From positions 496,001 through 560,000 of the forward strand of contig NZ_CP013187.1 of NCBI RefSeq assembly GCF_001444405.1: 64,000 bases of DNA, given 5' to 3'. The notes beneath the pieces were generated by a model that ran no database searches, was not told the origin of the DNA, and worked only from the letters and a program-made list of their open reading frames with translations. Each line of letters opens with the position of its first letter. The stretch's first letter is position 1. Below are positions 17,456 through 25,966 of the stretch, one piece after another. The stretch comes from Pseudoalteromonas phenolica. GTDB taxonomy: Bacteria > Pseudomonadota > Gammaproteobacteria > Enterobacterales > Alteromonadaceae. Position numbers and translations under genes: made by a program.

Positions 17456-18277
17456 ATGAAGAAAAGAGTTGATGTTACCGAGCAAATTAGAGATGGATGG
17501 GTTAATAAATGGAAGAAGAAAAATGCACAAGGCAATGGCTATTACTCATTTTTGACAACACAAGATGTTAAGTCGGAAGGTTCAAAAAACAGATCTCCCG
17601 ATTTTGAGCAACCTCATCGTGATAGAAACTTTCTATCACTAAATGAAAGCTTCTATTACTTGATATTGTTGTTTGACCCGCGAATAACAACAATTAAGGA
17701 ACAGTACCCTTTACTTGAAGTGGAAAAGACTCAATTCATTGCAAAAGAGTTAGGGTTAAAACACCCAACTTACCCTTATAGTCGCGGTGTACCTACTGTA
17801 ATAACGAGTGATTTCGTTTGCGACACCATCTATCGAAAAAAAATTGCATACTCAGTAAAAGATGAAAGAGCATTTGATGACAATGAGCTGAAAGAGGAAT
17901 ATCAAAATAACCAGAAGATCGAACAGGCATTTTGGGCGACAGAAAACACAAAGTGGCACCTAGTCCGCAGCGCACAAATAAAAAACACGTTTACCGAAAA
18001 CCTTGAAAAAATTGTTGCCGACCTGCGGTTAGACAATGAATTAGCTTTTTTGTTTAGCCAGTGGTTGATGTTTGTCGTTAATAACTGGCTTAAGTTTTAC
18101 AGAGAGCCTGTTATTCATATTTTTGATAAAACAGTTTCTCTATTCGGTGTTAGCTTTGAACAAGCCACATCTCTTTTTCAACATGCTATTTGGCATCGTT
18201 ACTTAAAGCTAGATTTGCGCAAACAGCTTAATTATAGACATTCTCTATGCGAACTAGGAGCTAGTTTAAATGTCTAG
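17456..18277 (+). CDS. tnsA: TnsA-type transposon endonuclease
   Basis: In Tn7, TnsA cuts the 5' ends of the transposon, so that with TnsB the element moves by cut-and-paste. At 273 residues it matches Tn7 TnsA in length. The nuclease residues are visible as Glu64 (LSLNESFYYL), Asp119 (VITSDFVCD) and Lys135 (AYSVK), corresponding to Glu63, Asp114 and Lys132 of Tn7. The C-terminal half is the winged-helix TnsC-interacting domain. It overlaps tnsB by 8 bp and heads the tnsABC-tniQ-tniQ operon. Confidence 0.93.
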   Translation: MKKRVDVTEQIRDGWVNKWKKKNAQGNGYYSFLTTQDVKSEGSKNRSPDFEQPHRDRNFLSLNESFYYLILLFDPRITTIKEQYPLLEVEKTQFIAKELGLKHPTYPYSRGVPTVITSDFVCDTIYRKKIAYSVKDERAFDDNELKEEYQNNQKIEQAFWATENTKWHLVRSAQIKNTFTENLEKIVADLRLDNELAFLFSQWLMFVVNNWLKFYREPVIHIFDKTVSLFGVSFEQATSLFQHAIWHRYLKLDLRKQLNYRHSLCELGASLNV

Positions 18278-20495
18278 CACGCAATTAGCTGTTTGCACAG
18301 ATACTGAAATTAATGGTCTAGTTATTGGGGCAGTGTTATTTCCTGATTTAGAAGTTGGAGAATGCTGCATTCAAGAACCTCATACAGTAATTTTTGCAGA
18401 TCACCTCACAGATCGCCTCTTTGCAATGAATCTCGAAAAAAACGTTAAGCCTTTAAACTTGAGCTATGCAGAAGTAAGGGAAAATATTAACAGTGGCACC
18501 ATCGTACTAGGAAAGCTTGAACTGCCGCAGTATATGAAGGTCCCTGATTCATTTATACCAGAAGATCAAAAGCGAAAAAGGGATGAGAAAGTTAAGCGAT
18601 TACAGCCCATTTTAAAAAATTTAGAAGAATTCATTGTCTCTCCTTATGGCAAAGGCTTTATACGAGAGGCAATGAAAGCTAATGGTATAACTTTTTCAAG
18701 AGCACACGTTTATAGGGAGCTGTGGGACTATTTTAGAACAGGGTGCAATAAAAATGTTTTTCTGCGTAAACCCGGAACAGGCAAAACTACTGATAGAAAT
18801 TATTCATCTAAACCGGGCCCAAATTCGGGTTCAGGTCATGTCATAACACCAAAAGACAAAGCTAATGTAATCGCTGCACTGAATAAGCATTACAAAAAAG
18901 GCGGCCCTTCTATGTACCTAGACACTGTTTTTCAAAAGTGTCTGGACGAGTCGTATAGTGATGTTTTCTATAACCCTGAAACTAAAAGGCGTTCATATGC
19001 TAGATGGGATGACGATAGGCTCATAACTGAATGGCAGTTTATGAAAATAGCGCGGGAATATAGAAATAGAAACAAGAAGAAGATAAATAAAGCCAAGGGC
19101 TTATCTTCTGAAGTAGCGAAAAATGAAGCCCCACTTGAAGGGACACTACATGATTACTATGACAAAGGAGCTGGGTATTATTATCAAATTGATGAAACCC
19201 CGTATGATGTCGAGTTAGTTTGTCAGTATGACCCTACTCGTAAAAAGCGTATCGGTAAGCCAACAGTATATGTAGTGCGGGACATGAGTTCTCGTGCTTT
19301 CGTGGGTTTATATATAACCTTAAAGACCCCTTCTGCTGATACAGCACGAGCGGTTATTTTCAACGCATTTAGAAATAAACAGCAATTTTGTAAAGAATTG
19401 GGTATTGAAATTGGTCCCGATGATTGGATGCAAGAAGGAAAGTGTCGAAATATTGGCTGCGACAATGCTGAGATGGCAGCAGAACTATCTAGGTGTTACT
19501 CCAGAGATGCCCATATTTCTGTTCAATTTAACCAAGCAGGCCATTCACAAGATAAAGGTTTAGTAGAGAGAGCCTTTCGATTATTACATGACGCAGTGAA
19601 AGGACAACTTGATGGTTACAGTCCTAATAACATACCGCCACATATCAAAAGGCTACTTCGAAGCAAAGCTTTGCTAAACGTTAATGAGCTTTATCAAATA
19701 TTGATCACTTACATCATAATCTATAACAACTATTCCATTAATGAAGGCATATCACTCTCTAAAGAGATGTATATGGATGGTGTTAGACAGATCCCAAATC
19801 AAGTGTGGGAATGGGATAGGCGTAATAGAGCTGGATATTTAAAGCACGTTGAAGATTTTGAACTTTACGAAAGCTTGCTCGAAGTCGGGAGTGTGACCTG
19901 TTTATCTACCCATATAAAATTACATGGCTTCAAACACCAGTATAGATGTGATTGGACCAAAAATAATGGCTATCAAGCCAAAGGTGGTAAATCACCAGTG
20001 TTGCCTTGTAGGTATATGCGTCACTCTATGGACTTTATTCTGATTGAAACACCAGCGGGATTTATGCCTGCAACCTTAATAACCCCGCTATTCAAGCATG
20101 TCTCAATTGAAGAGGTTGAAGCAGAGCAAGAAGTGATACGAAAAGAAAATAACCGATTGAGAGCAATTCATAAAGCGAAGCAAGGTGAAACTAGAGCATT
20201 AATCGAAGATCTTCAGGATAACGCTAGACAAGAACAGGAAAAAATCTCTGTTCATGCAGCTAATACACAATCAATAAAAACTAACCGTGAATTTCACAAA
20301 GAGCAAGAGAAGAAGCATGATGGAGCTGTTCATGCGAAGTATTTAGCGACTAAGCACGGTTTAGTCAAAGTGCTAAATGAAAGTTCCCAACAACCACAAT
20401 TAGATAATAAAGCTTGTGAAGCAAATGAAAGTCCACGAGCTAAGAGAATTAGGGAGAAAAGAGAAAAAAATAGAGGTAAAGATAATGACAGTTAA
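18270..20495 (+). CDS. tnsB: TnsB-type DDE transposase
   Basis: Binds the repeats in the transposon ends, cuts the 3' ends and joins them to the target. At 741 residues (Tn7 TnsB has 702) it contains N-terminal DNA-binding HTH domains, an rve/RNase H-fold catalytic core and a charged helical C-terminal tail. The DDE residues are Asp308 (YYQIDETPYD), Asp398 (IGCDNAEM) and Glu433 (KGLVERAFR). AGGAG lies 10 bases before the ATG. The C-terminal ~100 residues are coiled-coil-like and lysine rich; in Tn7 this tail contacts TnsC. Confidence 0.95.
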   Translation: MSSTQLAVCTDTEINGLVIGAVLFPDLEVGECCIQEPHTVIFADHLTDRLFAMNLEKNVKPLNLSYAEVRENINSGTIVLGKLELPQYMKVPDSFIPEDQKRKRDEKVKRLQPILKNLEEFIVSPYGKGFIREAMKANGITFSRAHVYRELWDYFRTGCNKNVFLRKPGTGKTTDRNYSSKPGPNSGSGHVITPKDKANVIAALNKHYKKGGPSMYLDTVFQKCLDESYSDVFYNPETKRRSYARWDDDRLITEWQFMKIAREYRNRNKKKINKAKGLSSEVAKNEAPLEGTLHDYYDKGAGYYYQIDETPYDVELVCQYDPTRKKRIGKPTVYVVRDMSSRAFVGLYITLKTPSADTARAVIFNAFRNKQQFCKELGIEIGPDDWMQEGKCRNIGCDNAEMAAELSRCYSRDAHISVQFNQAGHSQDKGLVERAFRLLHDAVKGQLDGYSPNNIPPHIKRLLRSKALLNVNELYQILITYIIIYNNYSINEGISLSKEMYMDGVRQIPNQVWEWDRRNRAGYLKHVEDFELYESLLEVGSVTCLSTHIKLHGFKHQYRCDWTKNNGYQAKGGKSPVLPCRYMRHSMDFILIETPAGFMPATLITPLFKHVSIEEVEAEQEVIRKENNRLRAIHKAKQGETRALIEDLQDNARQEQEKISVHAANTQSIKTNREFHKEQEKKHDGAVHAKYLATKHGLVKVLNESSQQPQLDNKACEANESPRAKRIREKREKNRGKDNDS

Positions 20496-21879
20496 ATATC
20501 AAAACTTAAAGACAAGAAGTTTAAAAGGGAATCCACTTGCAGAGGCAATACACCCTAGACTCAATGAATCTGAATTTGAAGATATGGTAACGGATGAAAT
20601 TACAGTGCCAGATGACATCGAAGAATACAGCAACTATGAAAAAGAGCTTGAAGCATTATCTTTGATGAAAACTGTTTCTCCAACATCAATGTACTACGAA
20701 ACATATTGTGATCTATACAATGTTTTAATGGCAGGTTTCATGTCTCGTAACCCTTTATCTGACGAACAAAAGAGATACAACAACCTAATATCAACAAGAC
20801 AAATAGAAAGTGAAAAAACTTCCTCTGAGTGCATGATTGTTACGGGATTATCTGGCACAGGAAAGTCAACTTTAATGAACACGGTGCTGGACATTTTTGA
20901 ACAAACTCACTCACACACAAAAGATGGAAAATATGGGGTAAGTTTCCAGCAAATTGTGTATATCAAATGTGATATTCCTGCCAACGCCAGTGCAGATGGT
21001 GTCTGTAGTAGAATTATTCGTGAAATAGATAAATTAACTAACGATGGAAGAAGCAAAGATTTTAAGCTCACCAAAGGAAAAAAGATTGAAGACACGATAG
21101 ATAATATCGTTGCAGCCTGCTCAACTCTGGGATTGGGCATGTTGATATTTGATGAAGTGCAAAATATTGCTTTCGCATCAGCGGGCGACAAAACAAAAAT
21201 TTTTCGCCTCATGAATGACATGACCAATATCGCAAAGATTCCCGTGATTAATATTGGTACAACCAAGGCAATAAAAACCTTTGAAACTGAATTTAGCAAT
21301 ATTCGTAGATTAGGTCTTCCAGTTGATCTCGTTAACTTTAAAGCGGATGAGGAAGACTGGCAGTTGTTAGTTGAATATGCTTGGTCATATCAATTGGTAT
21401 CTGCTCCTTTAGAGTTAACCAATGAAATAAGAAAAGTCATCTATGACTTTACGCAAGGGGTTCCTTACTGTCTATTTTATTTGATCTCACAAGCAAACAT
21501 ATCAGCCATTAGAAACGAAAAAAAATCAATAACGGTTGGAGATTTTCAACATGTTTACAACACAAAGTTTAAATTATTGAAGCCAGCTTTACTCGCACTT
21601 AAATTGGGAATGAATGATGTATTTGACGACATTTATAACCTTCAAGGTCAGCTCGAAGATGCCGTAAAACCTGCACTAAAAAAATTATTCAAAGTAGCAG
21701 AGAGCCAAAAGCCAAAAGGTGCATTAGCAAAGCAGTTATTTGATGAAATTAAGCGATATCTACCAGAATATACGCCAACACAAACAGAAGCTAGAACTCT
21801 AAAACGTTTACAGAAAGACATGTCAATTGAAGTTAGCGACATTGAATACAATGAAGATGGAGTGAGTGTACCGCTATGA
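20485..21879 (+). CDS. tnsC: TnsC-type AAA+ transposition regulator
   Basis: An ATP-dependent matchmaker linking the TniQ/TnsD target complex to TnsAB. Walker A is GLSGTGKST (121-129) and Walker B is LIFDE (220-224). A typical AAA+ segment follows, with sensor-type sequence NIGTTKA. I start it at ATG 20485 (MTVKYQNLKT; AGAGG upstream), which overlaps tnsB by 11 bp; this gives 464 residues. An upstream in-frame ATG would lengthen the overlap to 80 bp. The stop overlaps the first tniQ by 4 bp. Confidence 0.93.
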   Translation: MTVKYQNLKTRSLKGNPLAEAIHPRLNESEFEDMVTDEITVPDDIEEYSNYEKELEALSLMKTVSPTSMYYETYCDLYNVLMAGFMSRNPLSDEQKRYNNLISTRQIESEKTSSECMIVTGLSGTGKSTLMNTVLDIFEQTHSHTKDGKYGVSFQQIVYIKCDIPANASADGVCSRIIREIDKLTNDGRSKDFKLTKGKKIEDTIDNIVAACSTLGLGMLIFDEVQNIAFASAGDKTKIFRLMNDMTNIAKIPVINIGTTKAIKTFETEFSNIRRLGLPVDLVNFKADEEDWQLLVEYAWSYQLVSAPLELTNEIRKVIYDFTQGVPYCLFYLISQANISAIRNEKKSITVGDFQHVYNTKFKLLKPALLALKLGMNDVFDDIYNLQGQLEDAVKPALKKLFKVAESQKPKGALAKQLFDEIKRYLPEYTPTQTEARTLKRLQKDMSIEVSDIEYNEDGVSVPL

Positions 21880-22832
21880 TCCCTTTTTACCTATCTTTAC
21901 TTCCGGGCGAGCATATATATAGCTGGTGTGCCCGCTCTTTTTGGTTATCAGGCATATATAGTAAAAATGATTACTTGAAAAAAATAGGCATTAAATCAAT
22001 AGAGATGCTTCCTAATTTACCAATGACGAAATCCTCACAAAAAACCTGTTTCTTTGCTAAGCAATATAACGAATCAAGTTGTTTGGGTAGTATAGCTACG
22101 ACTTACCCGCTTTGGGTTTTATCAGTCAACAGCGAGAAGTATAACAATACACTAGCTGGGTTGAATCGGTGCACGTTAAAAACGGATTTGCATGTTGCCC
22201 GCCAATCTGGAATAAGCCATATGTCCTCGACTTGGAAGGCATGCCCTAATTGTACTCAGGAGGATCTAGACAAGTTCGGGTCTTCCTATTGGCATGTGCA
22301 ACATCAGCTAAGTGGGATCTTCAGTTGTTACAAGCATGGTTGCACTCTGCAAACACCAAAGGAAAGGCTTACCAATCTCTCATGCCTATTATTACCACAT
22401 CAAATTGAGTTTTGGAGCGATGTTGCCTTTGAGCTATCTGAGATCCAAATTGAATTCAGTGAGTTTTTACATCTCATGTATAACTTCGCTCTTAAAGATG
22501 CGAATGAGTTAACACAACACAAGGATAAGTTCTGGCAACTCTTCAACATAAACGGTAGCAACCTCAGCCAAAAAGTCGCTATGGCAGAGTCAATTGAAAG
22601 CGAATTCGTGTCTGATTTAGGGATAACATTTCTTTCTTCTATTTTTAGCTATTACTTAGACAGCAATAAAACAAATCGAAGAAAAGTAATTAATACAATT
22701 ATCGCGTCAGATACTCAGTACCGTTATCTTGACCCTACATTTTGGGCTGTTGTTCTTTTTTGGAAAAGGGAGCAACTAGGGCTAAGTCAGAAGATTTCGA
22801 ATGCGTGTGCTTCCTATATTTCCAGTATATGA
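21876..22832 (+). CDS. tniQ: TniQ/TnsD-family targeting protein 1 (short)
   Basis: TniQ-family proteins recognise the target and recruit TnsC. This 318-residue member begins with the family N-terminus IPFYLSLLPGEHIYSWCAR and has a zinc-binding motif C123-x2-C126 (ACPNC) and C151-x2-H154 (CYKHG) around WHVQHQLSG. The C-terminal DNA-binding extension is short compared with Tn7 TnsD (508 residues). It may therefore need a partner to read DNA, or recognise a different kind of target than the second TniQ. Its start overlaps tnsC, and its 3' end overlaps the next gene by 32 bp. Confidence 0.87.
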   Translation: MIPFYLSLLPGEHIYSWCARSFWLSGIYSKNDYLKKIGIKSIEMLPNLPMTKSSQKTCFFAKQYNESSCLGSIATTYPLWVLSVNSEKYNNTLAGLNRCTLKTDLHVARQSGISHMSSTWKACPNCTQEDLDKFGSSYWHVQHQLSGIFSCYKHGCTLQTPKERLTNLSCLLLPHQIEFWSDVAFELSEIQIEFSEFLHLMYNFALKDANELTQHKDKFWQLFNINGSNLSQKVAMAESIESEFVSDLGITFLSSIFSYYLDSNKTNRRKVINTIIASDTQYRYLDPTFWAVVLFWKREQLGLSQKISNACASYISSI

Positions 22833-24213
22833 AGGCGAGACTGTTTATAGCGTGATATCTAGATATTTCGCTGTAATGGGTTACTTCAATTCGAATACGC
22901 TAGCGTTACAAGTGTTTTCTATGGAGAGGAAGCGAATTCATCCATATCTACCAAACTCTTTAAAAAAGTTTGCTAATTATTTTGGAGAACCAATCCAAGA
23001 AACAATTAAAAATAGGACTCTTTTCCCTTTTTTTGAATCAACATTAAGTGCTATTCAAGCAAGTAAGCTAAAAGCTGCAATGCTTGGAATAAATGGCTCT
23101 CCATTTCATTTATCGTTAACACCACAATATGGGCTAAAACTTTTTGCAGGCCACAAATATTGCCCAGAGTGTGCTCGAAGGGACATGGATAACTATGGCA
23201 CAACTATTTGGCGTATAGAGCATCAAATTCCGGGAGTGTCAGCATGTGCTATTCATCATTGTAATCTCTTGGGCGTTAAGAACAATGACCTATGTTTGGA
23301 TAGGAGACTCTCACTTCCCACTTTAAACAACCAAAGCAATAAGGCAAATTTTACTGATGTCATTTTTTCTAGATATTCAAAGAAGAAGTTAAGTCAATAT
23401 AAGAGTTCAAAGTGCGAACACGAATCTGTAGAAGAAATTATTAATAATTTGAAAGCTCTAGGGTTTGCAACCCCAAATGGTCTGTTGAAATACAGCCAAA
23501 TAGTCAATGAGCTGAAGTTTTTCTGGAATGGACTAAACAGTAATCATCCATTAGGTATACCAGAACCAATTCAATCGTTTGATTTTATTGGACCTATGCT
23601 TAGGGTAAAAACGAGAACTCCCGCTCACCCTATGAAATACCACCTGATCTTGTGTTGGTTGGATAATCTGAAAAAAGCACCATGCGAGTACCCGACTAAG
23701 AGTAAAAATGTTAAGCATAATTGTGACATTGAGATCTTAAAGCTAGCTAAAGCAGGAAAAAGCATGAACCTAATTGAGAAGGAGCTTGGAGTAAGTCGCT
23801 GCTATATTAGGAAGTTACTAGAAATAAATGGAATTTATCACAAATCAAATTCAATGCATCTATCCGAAAAGGTTATTCGAAAAGTGGTTATTAAAGGGCT
23901 TTATGGATATACCATTGAAGATATATCACAACAACTGGCACTTAAAACATCAACAATTGAGCATATCTTTTGCCGTACAAAAGGATTGAGCTTGTGGCGG
24001 AAAAACTTGCGTCACCAGAAGAAGCTTGCAAATGCATTAGCAGTTATAAAATCGGCTGTAAGAAAAAATCCCAATTGGCTAAGAAAAGACATCAAAGAAC
24101 ACCATAATGCAGAGTTTTTTCTTGTTTATTATCACAATAAGCAAATGTTAGAAGATATTTTGCCCCCTAGAACTAGTCCTGTCCCACCCAAATTGAAACG
24201 AAAACGGCCTTAA
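22801..24213 (+). CDS. tnsD: TnsD-like TniQ-family targeting protein 2 (long, HTH-bearing)
   Basis: This 470-residue protein starts MRVLPIFPVYEGETVYS and has the TniQ zinc motif C121-x2-C124 (YCPEC) and C149-x2-H152 (CAIHH). A long C-terminal region contains HTH-like segments, for example KSMNLIEKELGVSRCYIRKL and YTIEDISQQLALKTSTIEH. Size and architecture match Tn7 TnsD, which binds its attachment gene sequence-specifically. I infer that this protein reads the 3' end of yhiN. It is the last tns gene, 0.55 kb from the right end. Confidence 0.87.
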   Translation: MRVLPIFPVYEGETVYSVISRYFAVMGYFNSNTLALQVFSMERKRIHPYLPNSLKKFANYFGEPIQETIKNRTLFPFFESTLSAIQASKLKAAMLGINGSPFHLSLTPQYGLKLFAGHKYCPECARRDMDNYGTTIWRIEHQIPGVSACAIHHCNLLGVKNNDLCLDRRLSLPTLNNQSNKANFTDVIFSRYSKKKLSQYKSSKCEHESVEEIINNLKALGFATPNGLLKYSQIVNELKFFWNGLNSNHPLGIPEPIQSFDFIGPMLRVKTRTPAHPMKYHLILCWLDNLKKAPCEYPTKSKNVKHNCDIEILKLAKAGKSMNLIEKELGVSRCYIRKLLEINGIYHKSNSMHLSEKVIRKVVIKGLYGYTIEDISQQLALKTSTIEHIFCRTKGLSLWRKNLRHQKKLANALAVIKSAVRKNPNWLRKDIKEHHNAEFFLVYYHNKQMLEDILPPRTSPVPPKLKRKRP

Positions 24214-24217
24214 ATAA

Positions 24218-24541
24218 TTAGTGAGGTAGTGCTGTCTTAACACTATTTAACGCTTTGATTTGTGGAGGGCTAAAGCCTGCACGTAGCAATTCAAAATCAT
24301 TAAAATCAACGATAGCTTTTGTTCCCTTTCCTTTAAGAATGTACACACTACCAGAGTTAGTTTTAGCTGATTTAGCTTGGTTATTGATTTCGACTATCTT
24401 ACTAGAGCAAACATAATCACCTTTCAAAAATCTGCATGAGAAATCCTCATCGATAATAGCCCAAATTACATCACCAACATGTTCGTTTTCTGACATTACA
24501 GAAACAATAAACCAATTAGTAACTATTGTTTTCATAAGCAT
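24218..24541 (-). CDS. Hypothetical protein at the right end of the transposon
   Basis: A 107-residue protein that I do not recognise, convergent with the second tniQ (stop codons 4 bp apart). Visible features are a short beta-rich N-terminal half with FLKGDYVCSSKIVEIN, then GSVYILKGKGTKAIVDFND, and a C-terminal ERAGF-like helix ending near FSPPQIKAL. No signal peptide or membrane segment is seen. The start could be either of two ATGs (24541 or 24535), and neither has a strong ribosome site. It lies between the tns operon and the end repeats, so it belongs to the element, either as cargo or as an accessory gene. Confidence 0.6.
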   Translation of the reverse strand: MLMKTIVTNWFIVSVMSENEHVGDVIWAIIDEDFSCRFLKGDYVCSSKIVEINNQAKSAKTNSGSVYILKGKGTKAIVDFNDFELLRAGFSPPQIKALNSVKTALPH

Positions 24542-24677
24542 TACCAGCGTTAAAAAGCATTTGCTTATGATAAAAAAATGTTGGTTAAAACTATACTAAA
24601 ATCATGGAACTAATAAGGATTTTTGGAGAAGCTGTGATTAAAAGATATCGCACTAAAAAATTCTATATTTGTTGTCT

Positions 24678-24766
24678 CATTTTTTAATGTCAGATTTTGC
24701 TTCTCTTTAGAGATCTTTTTAAGGGCAGGAGAGCAGCTTTGTATCATTTTTTAATAGCAGAATACA
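24678..24766. repeat. Right transposon end: TnsB-type repeats and terminal inverted repeat
   Basis: CATTTTTTAATAGCAG at 24745-24760, inside the terminal repeat, recurs as CATTTTTTAATGTCAG at 24678-24693. A weaker copy (11 of 16) lies at 24713-24728, so the three are spaced about 32-35 bp apart. All are inverted relative to the left-end copies. The terminal repeat is 24740-24766 and ends in ACA. Between 24542 and 24677 I see no gene. Confidence 0.78.
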
Positions 24767-24982
24767 TAAAAGGTGTCCTTATAACTAGGCTTGTAAGGAT
24801 ATTCTCTATTTATATGTGTTCGCATGAATCATTAAAGATACATATACCATGAGCAATAACAGCTCTCATGGTATGTGTATAAGTATGTGCGTTTTAGTTA
24901 CAAACATACTGCAACTTTTCTAGTTGTTTGACGATAATATAGCTAAGATTGCGAATTTAGACTTGATGTAAATCCCATGCCA

Positions 24983-25555
24983 TTAATTTTCAAAGTCTTG
25001 AATTATTGGCACATCTGACAAATTCTGGTTTTGAGAGGCATTATGTTCGTTAGTCGAAACCGAACTCAAATGTGCTTTTAAACCAACTTCTAATGAACTT
25101 TTGATGAGTTCTGATACTAGTTGAAGAAGGTCTTCATTAGTAACGCCGCCATTTGCTTGAAGCTGGCACAGTCCAAACATTCCTATACTAAGATATGTAT
25201 TTCTTTCAGTATTCGTTCTTAAATTGACAATCTCATTTGCAATATTGACAGCTAAGGCCTTTTCCTCACTCGAGCTATCAGGAGATAGTTCAATTCCCTT
25301 TATTAAGCCAAGTAGTTCGTTGCTGACATCAACACTGCCACTTTTCTCATGGAATACTTCCGCGCCTTGAACACAACCCTGCCCTTGAGAGTTGACAAAG
25401 GCGGCATTATTCTTGGGACTCCACACAAATAATTTTGATTCACTAGGAAGTTCTGCGTAGGTCATCATTGGTTTAGTTTCACCATACCACCCTTGAAACA
25501 CGCTGCAGCCGCTTAAAAGAGTGAGAGCAAGTATAGATAGGATTACTTTTTTCAT
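24983..25555 (-). CDS. Putative lipoprotein
   Basis: 190 residues beginning MKKVILSILALTLLSGCSVF, a clear type II signal peptide with lipobox LLSGC, so it should be lipid-anchored after export. I chose the second ATG (25555) because AAGGA lies 8-10 bases upstream; an ATG 6 bp earlier is too close to it. The mature part has no motif I recognise; it contains the segment NNAAFVNSQGQGCVQGAEVF and a predicted helical middle. It flanks the transposon's right end and looks like ordinary chromosome. Confidence 0.7.
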   Translation of the reverse strand: MKKVILSILALTLLSGCSVFQGWYGETKPMMTYAELPSESKLFVWSPKNNAAFVNSQGQGCVQGAEVFHEKSGSVDVSNELLGLIKGIELSPDSSSEEKALAVNIANEIVNLRTNTERNTYLSIGMFGLCQLQANGGVTNEDLLQLVSELIKSSLEVGLKAHLSSVSTNEHNASQNQNLSDVPIIQDFEN

Positions 25556-25914
25556 TACCATTTTCCTTGTTTAGTTAAAATCTGGTAGGTTTTTGTTTAC
25601 ATTAAATAGTCTGAAAGTATTAATTTTGATTTTATATTTTTAGCAATAGGAATAAATAATTTCCATTATTAATTTTTATTTCATAAAAAGGTTTTGGTTT
25701 GGTTCTTTTTTGCTGTTAATTGTTAATGAAAAGGTTTGATTAATATTGTTAGCTGCTTACAGCTTGTAATAACAAGGTGGGGGCGGCTAATTGACATAAC
25801 ATAGTCAAGATAAGTGGGGGAGGGGTCTAAAGAAAAACTTCATGTAAAGCTTTCGAGTGAGTAGGGTTTCATTCTAAAAATTGATATTTTATGCTTTAGC
25901 TGATAAATATTGAT
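25556..25914. other. Intergenic gap without recognisable features
   Basis: About 360 bp of A+T-rich sequence upstream of the lipoprotein gene. It presumably holds that gene's promoter, but I could not assign it. No small gene or RNA is evident. Confidence 0.4.
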
Positions 25915-25943
25915 TTTAGGTCAGGTATTTTCCCTGACCTAAA
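25915..25943 (-). terminator. Hairpin terminator after the LuxR-type gene
   Basis: TTTAGGTCAGG and CCTGACCTAAA form a perfect 11-bp stem with a 7-nt loop, 24 bp past the luxR-type stop on the minus strand. The following T content is modest. Confidence 0.7.
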
Positions 25944-25966
25944 TACATGTATCGAAGAAACTGTTA

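Larger units (their letters stand above)
8421..24766. mobile_element. Tn7-like transposon carrying an hsd-Kiwa defence island
   Basis: The element is bounded by TGT at 8421 and ACA at 24766. The outer 27 bases (8421-8447 and the reverse complement of 24740-24766) match at 26 positions, the first 23 perfectly. It encodes TnsA, TnsB and TnsC homologues plus two TniQ/TnsD-family proteins. Cargo on the minus strand is an HTH gene, hsdRMS, kwaAB and an Ntn-hydrolase-like gene. No CRISPR array, cas gene or recognisable TnsE is present. All tns genes are open and complete, so the element may be active. It sits against the yhiN stop codon without disrupting it. Unlike Tn7, where tnsA lies at the attachment-proximal end, here tnsA is internal and the tns genes read toward the distal end. 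Confidence 0.92.

Noticed and set aside
22801..24213. Second tniQ read as TnsE
   Set aside because: It has the TniQ zinc motif and N-terminus; nothing in it resembles TnsE.
8421..24766. Search for a CRISPR array or cas genes in the Tn7-like element
   Set aside because: No regularly spaced repeats and no Cas-like proteins; all cargo genes are accounted for, so it is not a CRISPR-associated transposon.
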